Shown here: positions 1 to 23,551 of the stretch, piece after piece
Layout of the letters: each line of letters starts with the position of its first letter
How positions within the stretch are numbered: position 1 is the first letter of the stretch
From: Beroe forskalii
Taxonomy: Eukaryota > Ctenophora > Nuda > Beroida > Beroidae
Length of the DNA: 64,000 bases
NCBI GenBank assembly: GCA_011033025.1
Contig: WFMF01000050.1
Span: 705,470-769,469, forward strand
Direction: 5' to 3'
Program-made: the position numbers and the translations under genes
The notes under the pieces: generated by a model
Databases searched by the model: none
What the model was told of the DNA's origin: nothing
What the model saw: only the letters and a program-made list of their open reading frames with translations

Positions 1-30
1 TGGGGTCATCTTGTTAACTTGTGGTCCGCT

Positions 31-143
31 ACAAATGTCCAAATTCGGACTGTTGTCCGACAAGGATATTTGTCCGAATAGCTAATTTCAAGTGACGGGC
101 AAATATCCGTGTCGGACAACAGTCCGAATTCGGGCATTTGTCC
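31..143. repeat. Hairpin-forming short inverted repeat
   Basis: Two arms of about 46 bases (31-77 and 97-142) are near-perfect reverse complements, separated by a loop of about 19 bases. Both carry the blocks CGGACTGTTGTCCGACA or its complement and end in ACAAATG or CATTTGT. It looks like a small fold-back or MITE remnant inside intron 3 of the PHAF1 gene. No target duplication is visible. Confidence 0.75.
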
Positions 144-13054
<12,911 letters not shown>

Positions 13055-13197
13055 TTAGTTGTTGCATTGCACAAAGTAAATGTTCATTTTGTGAAGAATC
13101 ATTATACCAATAAAATTCAGGATAATCCTGACACTCCGATATTTGTATATTTGTTGTCCAAATTTTTCAAATCCCGACCATTATTAGTCAAAAACCT

Positions 13198-13290
13198 GAC
13201 CTGAACCTGAACTATACGTGGCATAAACCTGACTTAAACCCGGCATGAACCTGACCTAAACCCGGCATAAACCTGACCAGAAACCTTTAA
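13198..13290. repeat. 22-bp minisatellite, first part
   Basis: Degenerate head-to-tail copies of CATAAACCTGACTTAAACCCGG. The array continues after the SINE at 13607, so the SINE appears to have inserted into the minisatellite. Confidence 0.85.
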
Positions 13291-13606
13291 TAAGGGTCAG
13301 TGGTGTAGTGGTATCGATTTGGGCACAGGATCGAAAGATCCTGAGTTCGAATCCCAGCCAGCGCCACTGAGATAAGGGTGAGGGATTTATCTCGAGCCTA
13401 TGCAGCCTGACGGTTCACTCAGCCGAGCGTACAGGAAACTGTGCGGGAGGGTAAATGAGGAGCTGCCCATCGCAGCGAAGTCTCGAGCGAATAAAGTATG
13501 GATTACACTTCCTTAACCGTCACTGGCTGATTAAACTTGAATCCTTCAATTCCTGTCATTGGCCGTACGGCTGTTGGAATAGAAGTAAAACCTTCGAGAT
13601 AAAAAA
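13291..13606 (+). mobile_element. tRNA-derived SINE, left-arm copy
   Basis: The 74-base head (13297-13370) has a 7-bp acceptor-like pairing (TCAGTGG with CCACTGA), an A-box-like TGGTGTAGTGG and a B box AGTTCGAATCC, typical of a polymerase III promoter. The body follows (GAGGGATTTATCTCGAGCC to TTGGAATAGAAGTAAAACC). Two more copies lie at 42796-43115 and 44466-44790, both minus. The loop sizes and the 6 extra bases after the T arm rule out a normal tRNA. Confidence 0.85.
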
Positions 13607-13945
13607 TAGATCTGACCAATACCTGGCATAAACCTGACTTAAACCCGGCATAAACCTGACCTATACCCGGCATAAACCCGACATAAACCTGCCTTAAACC
13701 CGGCAAAAACTTGACTTAAACCCAGCATGAACCTGACCTCTAACCAGCATAAACTTGACTTAAACCCGGCATAAACCTGACCTATACCCGACATAATCCT
13801 GACTTAAACCCGGCAAAAACTTGACTTTAACCCAGCATGAACCTGACCTCTAACCAGCATAAACCTGACTTAAACCCGGCATAAACCTGACCTTTACCCG
13901 GCATAAACCTGACTTGAACCCGGGGTAAACCTGACCTATCTCTGA
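13607..13945. repeat. 22-bp minisatellite, second part
   Basis: Continuation of the CATAAACCTGACTTAAACCCGG array with variants (CTATACCCGG, CAAAAACTTGAC). The inverted copy is at 42400-42795. Confidence 0.85.
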
Positions 13946-14022
13946 AGAACCCATTTCAATCGCAACAAGGATCTGTAATCAGCTTTCATTGGTTTTCGAA
14001 AATACATTCTTGATGCTGGCCG

Positions 14023-15548
14023 CTAACACGAGCTCACCACACGAGTATGTTACACTAAACACTGAGTGTGTAACACGAGCTCACCACACGAGTATGTTAC
14101 ACTAAACACTGAGTGCGTAACACGAGCTCACCACACGAGTATGTTACACTTAACACTGAGTGTGTAACACGAGCTCACCACACGAGTATGTTACACTAAA
14201 CACTGAGTGCGTAACACGAGCTCACCACACGAGTATGTTACACTAAACACTTAGCGTGTAACACGAGCTCACCACACGAGTATGTTACACTTAACACTGA
14301 GTGCGTAACACGAGCTCACCACACGAGTATGTTACACTAAACACTGAGTGCGTAACCCTAGCTCACCACACGAGTATGTTACACTTAACACTGAGTGTAA
14401 CCCGAGCTCACCACACGAGTATGTTACACTTAACACTGAGTGTGTAACACGAGCTCACCACACGAGTATGTTACACTTAACACTGAGTGTGTAACACGAG
14501 CTCACCACACGAGTATGTTACACTTAACACTGAGTGTGTAACCCTAGCTCACCACACACAGTATGTTACACTTAACACTGAGTGTGTAACACGAGCTCAC
14601 CACACGAGTATGTTACACTAAACACTGAGTGTGTAACACGAGCTCACCACACGAGTATGTTACACTAAACACTGAGTGTAACCCTAGCTCACCACACGAG
14701 TATGTTACACTTAACACTGAGTGTGTAACACGAGCTCACCACACGAGTATGTTACACTGAGTGTGTAACACGAGCTCACCACACGAGTATGTTACACTAA
14801 ACACTGAGTGTGTAACACGAGCTCACCACACACGAGTATGTTACACTTTTAACACTGAGTGTGTAACCCTAGCTCACCACACGAGTATGTTACACTTAAC
14901 ACTGAGTGTAACACGAGCTCACCACACGAGTATGTTACACTTTAACACTGAGTGTGTAACCCTAGCTCACCACACGAGTATGTTACACTTAACACTGAGT
15001 GTAACAACACGAGCTCACCACACGAGTATGTTACACTTAACACTGAGTGAGGTAAAACGAGCTCACCACACGAGTATGTTACACTAAACACTGAGTGTGT
15101 AACACGAGCTCACCACACAGTATGTTACACTTAACACTGAGTGCGTAACACGAAGCTCACCACACGAGTATGTTACATAACACTGAGTGTGTAACACGAG
15201 CTCACCACACGAGAGTATGTTACACTTAACACTGAGTGTGTAACGCACGAGCTCACCACACGAGTATGTTACACTAAACACCGAGTGTGTAACACGAAGC
15301 TCACCACACGAGTATGTTACACTTAACACTGAGTGTGTAACACAGAACTCACCACACGAGTATGTTACTTAACACTGAGTGCGTAACACGAGCTCACCAC
15401 ACGAGTATGTTACACTTAACACTGAGTGTGTAACGACTCACCACACGAGTATGTTACATAACACTGAGTGTGTAACACGAGCTCACCACACGAGTATGTT
15501 ACACTAAACACTTAGCGTGTAACACGAGCTCACCACACGAGTATGTTG
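14023..15548. repeat. 47-bp satellite, block 1
   Basis: About 32 head-to-tail units containing CGAGCTCACCACACGAG and TATGTTACACT; markers 47 bases apart (14024, 14071). Each unit carries AGTGT..AAC and GTTACACT as an internal inverted pair. Variants include CCTAGCTC for CGAGCTC. Units become irregular after 14800. The block ends abruptly at TATGTT followed by a G run. Open frames through it are artefacts. Confidence 0.95.
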
Positions 15549-15764
15549 GGGGGGGGCCAACGCTCTCTTAGGCTCCCTTAGGCCCCACTTTCTAGGGCTC
15601 TTTTCAAATTTTTTCTATCCTCTGGAGCCTAAAAGAGCCCCAGACTAAGTTAATTGAATTTGGTCCATGCTGCGAAAACAGCAAGGTTATTTCGATATCT
15701 AGGGAATATTAAAGCTATAAAATGTTATTCCAAACATTATATGACATAATATATTGTGATACAC

Positions 15765-15786
15765 GAGGTTCTTCACATTCTGTCCT
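15765..15786 (+). repeat. PLE 3'-UTR fragment upstream of the LINE
   Basis: CGAGGTTCTTCACATTCTGT also occurs in the 3' UTR of the Penelope-like element (minus strand, about 2447-2428). In the PLE it lies about 15 bases before the sequence found at 18016, so the LINE between them looks nested in a PLE tail. Confidence 0.6.
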
Positions 15787-16149
15787 CAGATGGCACACTT
15801 TTCAAACGCCTCATTGTTGCTTACTGTCCTACAGGTGACCTTAATGATGGCTCCTCCTAAAAAAGTTGGTGGGAAAATAAAACAGCAGGAAATCTTCAAG
15901 TAGCAAACGTTAACTCACTGAAAATGAAGAGGAGAAAGCTCAACAGGAAGATAGATGACTTGAATGTGAACAATCCTCCTCTATGCTCATTCCTGGGCTT
16001 GAAAAAAGAAGTCAGTCTGATATCTTAGGCAATTAAGGACCCAAAGAAATTCTTGCCCAACTAAACCAGCGGGGAGTCCTATGCAGTCAGCACTATCAAG
16101 AACAACCCAAGTACTTTTCAGCTACGCGAAAAGTATATGCAAAATGCAA

Positions 16150-17988
16150 GTCGAGTGTTGCACCACTAAGGAAGACAATATGTGGATCCCTCAGCACAGA
16201 TCCAGTGGAAAAAGCAGAGATCCTTCAATATCAATATACCAGTGTGTTCAGTGACCCAGCCAATGTGGATCCCCGAGCATGTGTAGCAGCACTAGGTGAC
16301 CCGTCATCTGCAACTTTGTGTGACATTGAGTTCTCAGTCGAGGACATGCATGCAGCTATAGGTGAGCTAGATCCTTACTCCCGGCAGCACCAGATGAAGA
16401 TTGAAGACATCCCAGCTAAGATTCTATGCAGCTGTAAAGACACCCTCTCTCACTCTGGCTGTTATGAACCGCCCTGTTTCTATTACATCCCACTTAGTCA
16501 AGGTCTTTTTGAAAGGTTCATCCGCAACTTGCAAGTGGATCATCTTGAAACTAATGGGATTCTCCCGGACAGCCAACACGGTTTTAGAAAAACTATAGGA
16601 GCTGCTTGACTCAACTACTTGAACATGAGGACTACGTACTCAAGAGCCTTAACGAGGGTAAAGAGGTTGATGTCATTTATCTGGATTACAGTTAAGCTTT
16701 TGACAAGGTAGACCATCGCTTACTTCTAGCCAAATTGGAGCATTACGGCATCAAAGGCAAGCTCTTAAAGTGGATAGAAGACTTCCTATCAAACAGACGC
16801 CAAGCTGTGGTGGTTGATGGTAATAAATCACAGTTCGCTAACGTGGAAAGTGGTTTAGAGAGCAAGTTAAAACGTTAAATGATACGATAAACTTTAAATA
16901 AGGAGCTTTCGAAAATCATGTGATTATCGTCGTCAGCTGTGGAAAGTGGTGTCCCTCAGGGCACTTTACTCGGGCCAATATTTTTCATTCTCTACGTGGT
17001 GGACATGATCATTAAACTGGCCTCTTCAAAACCGCTTGCTTTTGCCGATGACAGCAAGCTTCTGCACCAGATTATTACCATGTTATGCAAGGTTTTGCTT
17101 CAAAATGATCTGGATCAAGTTGTCAGTTGGTCACTGAACAACAATATGGTGCTCCACCAGGATAAGTTCGAGGTCATGAACTTCTGCCTCAACAACTCAT
17201 ACCTCCTGAGAAACCTGCCCTTCACTGCAGAGCTGAGGTGGTACACAACGCCTGACGGTAGCATTCTCCAACCAACATCATTTGTAAGAGATCTTGGTGT
17301 CCTAATATCAGATGATTGTGGCTGGACTCTGCAGATCAACAATGTCGTCACAGACTCCTGTAAATGGCATCGTGGGTCCTAAGGACTTTCCGGGATAGAT
17401 CGGAACTAACAATGCTGACCCTTTATAAGTCCTTAGTGAGGAGCAGACTGGAGTATTGTTGCCCGTCTGGGATCCTCATCTGATCAAAGACATCCAAGCA
17501 GTAGAATCAATCCAGCAATATTTCACCAAACGCATTGCTGGGACAAAGGATATGGACTACTGGGGACCGTCTGAAAAAAGATGAAACTGATGTCTCTCCA
17601 GCGTAGAAGAGAACGGTACACCATAATCCATACATGGAAGATTCTGCAGGAAAAGGCCCCGAACAGCACATGTTTAGAGTTCTACAACAATGAACGTCTT
17701 GGTGTCCGAGCGAAAATTCTTCCATTCAACTACAAGGCACAGCGCTCAGTGTCTACTGCCTACGACAATTCATTTGGGGTTAAATCTGCTCGTCTTTGGA
17801 ACTTGCTTCCCAAGCAAGTCAACTCAGTTTTAAAGGAGCTTGAGGCATTCAAAGTATCCCTTGGAGACTTCCTCGCACACCGGTTACGGGTTACACAACG
17901 CCAAACAGCAACTCCTTACTCGACTGGAGCTGCGAACGAGGAGATGGAGTACGTGGACATCACTGATCCCAGCTGCGATCCCTGCTAA
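16150..17988 (+). pseudogene. CR1/Jockey-type LINE reverse transcriptase, broken
   Basis: Fragments on the plus strand in several frames: VAPLRKTICGSL and FSVEDMHAAIGELDPYS (16150-16400), LPDSQHGFRK, LDYS (then a stop) AFDKVDH, GVPQGTLLGPIFF, FADDSKLL (catalytic Asp pair, about 17040), then the C-terminal MSLQRRRERYTIIHTWKIL to 17988. The order is that of non-LTR retrotransposon ORF2. No endonuclease domain is visible upstream, so it is 5'-truncated. Stops, frameshifts and a 96-bp insertion (16855-16950) make it inactive. Confidence 0.85.
16843..16950. repeat. 84-bp insertion flanked by a 12-bp direct repeat inside the RT
   Basis: GTGGAAAGTGGT occurs at 16843-16854 and 16939-16950, bounding 84 AT-rich bases. 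Removing one repeat and the insert restores continuity before GVPQG. It looks like a small insertion with target duplication; no terminal inverted repeat is clear. Confidence 0.7.
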
Positions 17989-18015
17989 ACCCTTCAAAAT
18001 GTATCAAAAATGTAT

Positions 18016-18426
18016 GTTTGCAGCTTGTTGCTGACCTCGCGCAATTTACTGAAATGTGGGGCTGCACAGGCAGATGCCTGCAACCTCCTTTTCATTTTAA
18101 CCTTCACCTTCTAGTTTTAGTAGCTTTATATTCAGATATATCACACGATTTTAACACTCATTGATCTTTTTTCCTCTGGCTCTATTGAACTCTTTCTCTT
18201 TTTTCTTGCTTTCCTCTAAACTGTGTTGCTCAGGAATCCGGAGTCCTGGGTGGCCCAACCTTTGCAGTTGTAAGCTGTGAGAGGTACATGGGCCGAAACC
18301 CTCCGTTTCTCTTAACAACTGTAGGTTAACCGCTGATGATCCACAGTTAAGTATCTCCCCGCCTCTTATGTCAATCCTTGAATTAGAAAATTGATTACAC
18401 TATTTTGTTATGTTTATAGTATACCC
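18016..18426 (+). mobile_element. Penelope-like 3' UTR fragment downstream of the LINE
   Basis: Over about 410 bases this matches the minus-strand 3' UTR of the PLE at 1960-2410: GCAGCTTGTTGCTGACC, CAGGCAGATGCCTG, GTGTTGCTCAGGAATCCGG and CTTATGTCAATCCTTGAATT in the same order, ending at TTTATAGTATAC. One internal segment of about 45 bases is missing. Confidence 0.8.
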
Positions 18427-19669
18427 ATAGCTGCCAACCCTTGAAAATTCTTTGGGAGGGCACTTTTTTAGTTTTTTACCCCTTTTTGAGGGCAAATTAT
18501 ACCGTTGAATGGAGGGCAAATTTCGTAGGTATATTCTTGGAATTTATGTGGCGACCCTTTTTTGGACGACTCTGAGATAATGCTTATTAGGTAAATTTTC
18601 ACATTTGTAGGTAAATTTTCAGGACTTTAGGTACATTTTTGACCTTTAAGTAGGTAAATTTTTAAAATTTATTCTAGATAGTGCTTGATAGATAAATTTT
18701 CAAAATTGATCCGAGATAGTGCTTAGTAGGTAGATTTTTCAAAATTGGCGACCATTTTTGAGGGAACGACCCGAACGACTAAAAAATGTGATCCGAGATA
18801 GTGCTTATTATTTGGTAAATTTTCAGAATTTTGAGTAAATTTTCAGATTCGCTCTCCAAAAGGTGGGCAAGGTCCGAAGACCGAAAGGGAACTAGATAGT
18901 GCTTGATAGGTAAATTCTCAAAATTGATCCGAGATAGTGCTTAGTAGGTAGATTTTCAAGGCTGAATCAATTGTAACGTCTATTGGCTCATACGCCCTTT
19001 TTGCAACCATATGGATTGGGTCAATTCTAGAATATAGGTCGGTCAGACCCTATATTGCCTCTGCTAATGGATAATACCTAGCATCTTTTGTATAGCGACC
19101 ATATATATATTATATGGTTATACTTAAAAAGAACACATGAAATTAATTGCACGAATAACATTGTACATTATACAATAGGCAACCGAAATTACTGAGCATA
19201 TACCCAAGACCTCAACAATGAACAGCACATAGTAAAATATCAGCAAATTGTGTGTGAAAATGAAATTCAAACAAAGATATTCAGCAAAAATCATCGACCT
19301 TCTTAACTGTGAAATAAAAGTAAGAAAGTAGAGTTTTTTCATTTTATGGATAAGATGCCGGCAAATAAGGGATTACCAGGAAATAATGGTAATGATACTA
19401 CCAGATTACTGTTGGGCATGAAATTGGAAATTTGGAAAAGCAACAAAGCCACAAAGGATGAAACAAAATCATTGTGGATCGTTGCTTGTCTAAACATTTT
19501 CATTGAAATTGGATTAATTTGATATCATCACCTTCAATTCTACAGTGTTTGTGTGTGTGTGTGTGTACTTACGGCAAGTACACAGTACACTAATGATCAG
19601 TTAAGATTTCACAACACTGTACCTGATCTGTGAAGAAACATTATTCTGGGAAAACTCTGATCATTTCAC
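18427..19669. other. Gene-free interior of the 4.2-kb element
   Basis: AT-rich. Contains degenerate repeats (GTAGGTAAATTTTC, ATCCGAGATAGTGCTT) at 18590-18960 and a short (GT)n at 19548. No coding sequence that I can support. Confidence 0.5.
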
Positions 19670-19767
19670 ACGAATGGCTCTTTTAGGCTCTTTTAGGCCC
19701 CAATTTCTAGGGCTCTTTTGAGAATTTTTCTATCCTCGGAGCCTAAAAGAGCGTTGGCCCCCCCCCT

Positions 19768-21230
19768 ATGTTACACTTAACACTGAGTGCGTAACACGAG
19801 CTCGCCACACGAGTATGTTACACTTAACACTGAGTGTGTAACCCTAGCTCACCACACGAGTATGTTACACTTAGCACTGAGTGTGTAACACGAGCTCACC
19901 ACACGAGTATGTTACACTTAACACTGAGTGCGTAACCCGAGCTCACCACACGAGTATGTTACACTTAACACTGAGTGTGTAACCCTAGCTCACCACACGA
20001 GTATGTTACACTAAACACTGAGTGTGTAACACGAGCTCACCACACGAGTATGTTACACTAAACACTGAGTGTGTAACCCTAGCTCACCACACGAGTATGT
20101 TACACTTAACACTGAGTGCGTAACACGAGCTCACCACACGAGTATGTTACACTTAACACTGAGTGTGTAACACGAGCTCACCACACGAGTATGTTACACT
20201 AAACACTGAGTGTGTAACACGAGCTCACCACACGAGTATGTTACACTAAACACTGAGTGTGTAACACGAGCTCACCACACGAGTATGTTACACTTAACAC
20301 TGAGTGTGTAACCCTAGCTCACCACACGAGTATGTTACACTAAACACTGAGTGTGTAACACGAGCTCACCACACGAGTATGTTACACTTAACACTGAGTG
20401 TGTAACACGAGCTCACCACACGAGTATGTTACACTTAACACTGAGTGTGTAACACGAGCTCACCACACGAGTATGTTACACTTAACACTGAGTGTGTAAC
20501 CCTAGCTCACCACACGAGTATGTTACACTTAACACTGAGTGTGTAACCCGAGCTCACCACACGAGTATGTTACACTAAACACTGAGTGTGTAACACGAGC
20601 TCACCACACGAGTATGTTACACTAAACACTGAGTGTGTAACACGAGCTCACCACACGAGTATGTTACACTTAACACTGAGTGCGTAACACGAGCTCACCA
20701 CACGAGTATGTTACACTTAACACTGAGTGCGTAACACGAGCTCACCACACGAGTATGTTACACTAAACACTTAGCGTGTAACACGAGCTCACCACACGAG
20801 TATGTTACACTTAACACTGAGTGCGTAACACGAGCTCACCACACGAGTATGTTACACTAAACACTGAGTGCGTAACCCTAGCTCACCACACGAGTATGTT
20901 ACACTTAACACTGAGTGTGTAACCCTAGCTCACCACACGAGTATGTTACACTTAACACTGAGTGTGTAACCCGAGCTCACCACACGAGTATGTTACACTA
21001 AACACTGAGTGTAACACGAGCTCACCACACGAGTATGTTACACTAAACACTGAGTGTGTAACACGAGCTCACCACACGAGTATGTTACACTTAACACTGA
21101 GTGCGTAACACGAGCTCACCACACGAGTATGTTACACTTAACACTGAGTGCGTAACACAAGCTCACCACACGAGTATGTTACACTAAACACCGAGTGTGT
21201 AACACGAGCTCACCACACGAGTATGTTACA
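19768..21230. repeat. 47-bp satellite, block 2
   Basis: About 31 units of the same satellite and orientation as block 1, more regular. Higher-order variants alternate (CCTAGCTC, CCCGAGCTC, ACACGAGCTC; GTGCGT or GTGTGT). The right arm has only about 2-3 units of it at 42191-42315. Confidence 0.95.
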
Positions 21231-22159
21231 TTCAATAAGTGATACTTTAATATGCACCTGATATAATTAAATGAATGTAAGTACAAAGATATATAATGTT
21301 TGGAATTATCATTATCATATTAATTATAATCTATCTAGACATTTAGTATTCCACATATCCTTCATAGGTTTTGACCGTTATCAATATGGTATAAAAGTTT
21401 CCTCAAAAACATACCTAGTTTTTTTATTATTAATACCTGACAAATTGTATCTGACAAATTACTGTTATTTACTTACAAAGGGGTCTGGTGTCATTCTCCT
21501 TTGTATAGCAGACCAAGCTGTAGAGTTATCTATTCCATGGTAGAACATTATATGTCATGATCTATTTGAATAGATCTGAATTGGTCTGATAAATTATAAC
21601 GGTGCCTATTGATACAATACAGATAATGCAACAGACCTCCAGATATAATGATTTTATTAACTCTTCTATTATCATGTTAAAACTACAAGCTTATAAGATG
21701 TTACAAATCTTACCTAGATAGTCATATTATAAATAATTCTTAGATTTTTAAATTATCTCTATCTACCTGAAGAATCCAAGTCTTAGATGCCCAATGCGAA
21801 AAATAGTCTCTCCCTCAAATATCAATATGAATAGTAGAATTGGGTAGCGTTATGCCTTGATCATTCTTTTGTGTGTGTTTTTGATTGTAAGTTGTGGAGA
21901 TCAATAAAATAAAAAATAAAACCTTGTTTACTGTACTTAAAACTTTGTTTACTTAATACTGTAATATTTTAAGAATGAAAACTAATACTGAGTTCAAATA
22001 GAATTAATGATGAATACAGTACAAATGCATTCAGGAACTTTCTAAAACTACATAAACAATTCAAAAAATTTGATAAGTATTTGCAAAATATTGCAATTTG
22101 GAAAGAATTATACCCACTAAAGGATTGATCACCAAGTTTTTTAATGCAAAATGTTAATA
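21231..22159. other. AT-rich intergenic DNA shared by both arms
   Basis: Matches 41269-42190 inverted, with few differences. No gene, RNA or element seen. It ends at TTAATATT, next to the TTAA used by the right-arm MITE. Confidence 0.6.
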
Positions 22160-23408
22160 TTAACAAGAATTGCGCCTGCCGGAGCATTTCTTGTGCGTTG
22201 TTGATTGTTCCCGTATGCAGGCGCTTAATTTCCTGTTCCCCGGGGCTGGTATTACTATTAGAACGTACGCTGTCATTTGACCGTTGTCAGTCTTATTTAC
22301 TGACATAGTGAGTTGACGATAAAGCATAAAAGTGACCTCACAAATCAAGATACAATCGCGGGCGTACACCTACGGGAATTAAGAGCAAGAGTTGGTATTG
22401 AATAGATTAAAGATTTATCTGAAATAATTTTCCGTGATAAAACGCTTCTTCTATCAAGTGTGACATCGCAATACTAACATCATTGAATCAATTTTTGAAT
22501 TTTATAAATATTCCACGTTATGCGGGCGCCGGGCGCTATATATATATTTCATTCTCCTACAATTTTGAATTAACGCGCGCAGATCGAAATATCACGTGGG
22601 CGATTTCGTTCCACGTGCCAAATGTTCGCGCGCGCGTTCCCGCCATTTCATAGAACTCTTTTAAGATTCGTTGCGCGCCGTTCAGAGTTTCATAACTATG
22701 ATCACCATTTTCGTTACGCGTTAAATTTTCTTTTGTGTTGCATTGGCGCGTTGCAGATATCAAACCATTGCAATGATCGCTAATATTGTACCCCGCCTTG
22801 ATATTTTCAAGATTGAGATTCACAATATGATTATTAATTACTGACCAAGATTAAAGATTCAGATATATCATTGTTATCAATCATGAACCGAGACAAACTC
22901 TTATGTTTTACTTTAAAGTCAACTCTTTAGATCATTCATAACTGATGGCACTAATACTGCCCATTGTAAATTGGCCGAATTGCCCGCTACTTAAAGAAGT
23001 TCAAATGGCTGTGTGATTGAAATCCAATCTGATTGATTCTGTGAAGATTGATTAAGTTTTAATTTTATGATTGTTTTAAGAATTGTTAGATTTTTGATAA
23101 AGAACATCAGCATGAACAGAGCATTGAACTCGAATACCTACAAAGTAGCCCATTCAGCTAGCTGCAGCCCATAATGCGAAGGATGCCACTACACCAAGCT
23201 ATTCTGACGCGAGTGATATTATAAAGGAGCAGTTGATCGAAAATGTGACATACGACGACGACGACGACCAACGACCAAAAACCACCACCTATTTCAGATT
23301 TAACAGTACGCGTAAAGGTAGTATACACACAACCCCCACAAAACACGATCTCTGCTAACCTTTTCTCAATGCCTTTTTGTAAAACAAAAACGCTATTGGG
23401 AACAGGAA
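22160..23408. promoter_or_regulatory. CpG-rich, left-arm-only segment; candidate promoter
   Basis: Unlike its AT-rich surroundings, 22500-22700 is rich in CG dinucleotides (GCGGGCGCCGGGCGC, CGCGCGCG) with a TATATATATA stretch at about 22538 and two CACGTG-type E-boxes (ATCACGTGGG, CCACGTGCC). It lies upstream of PHAF1, whose ATG exon seems to need an upstream non-coding exon. The whole 1.25 kb is missing from the right arm. The promoter role is inference. Confidence 0.3.
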
Positions 23409-23551
23409 AAAATAAGAAAGAACAGTGGGTATAAGGTAATTGAGCATGTGCCAAAGTCTTCCACACAACTATAGTTTTTAGTACCTACTTACTTCTTTCA
23501 GAGCCCAAAAAGAAGGAAATATCTACTAAATTAATCCAATATGGCTAGTCT
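23409..23551. other. 3' flank of the Ig receptor gene
   Basis: Shared with the right arm (40340-40487). No AATAAA was found close to the stop codon. Confidence 0.4.

Larger units (their letters stand above)
15549..19767 (+). mobile_element. 4.2-kb element with inverted termini inserted in the 47-bp satellite
   Basis: Left end: a G run then CCAACGCTCTCTTAGGCTCC; right end: the inverted equivalent then a C run. Satellite units resume in phase, and TATGTT is present on both sides, consistent with a 6-bp target duplication. Beside each terminus is an 85-base direct repeat containing TTTCTAGGGCTCTTTT. Inside are a broken LINE RT, PLE-like 3' sequence (18016-18426), degenerate TAGGTAAATTTTC repeats (18590-18960) and a (GT) run (19548-19566). 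No transposase was found, so it is non-autonomous or composite. Confidence 0.65.

Noticed and set aside
13297-13370. Functional tRNA gene
   Set aside because: Acceptor-like pairing and A/B boxes are present, but the anticodon loop size and six extra bases after the T arm do not fit; it recurs with the same 3' body, so it is a SINE head.
14761-15329. Open frames with repeating peptides in the 47-bp array
   Set aside because: 47 is not a multiple of 3, so the frames exist only where indels happen to fit; no start context or conservation.
19548-19566. Functional (GT)n element
   Set aside because: A short dinucleotide microsatellite, nothing more visible.
14023-21230. CRISPR-like regular repeats
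   Set aside because: The 47-bp units are head to tail with no unique spacers and the window is eukaryotic; it is a satellite.
22557-22823. 88-codon ORF on the minus strand in the CpG-rich segment
   Set aside because: No recognisable domain, no splice context and no copy in the right arm; not supported as a gene.
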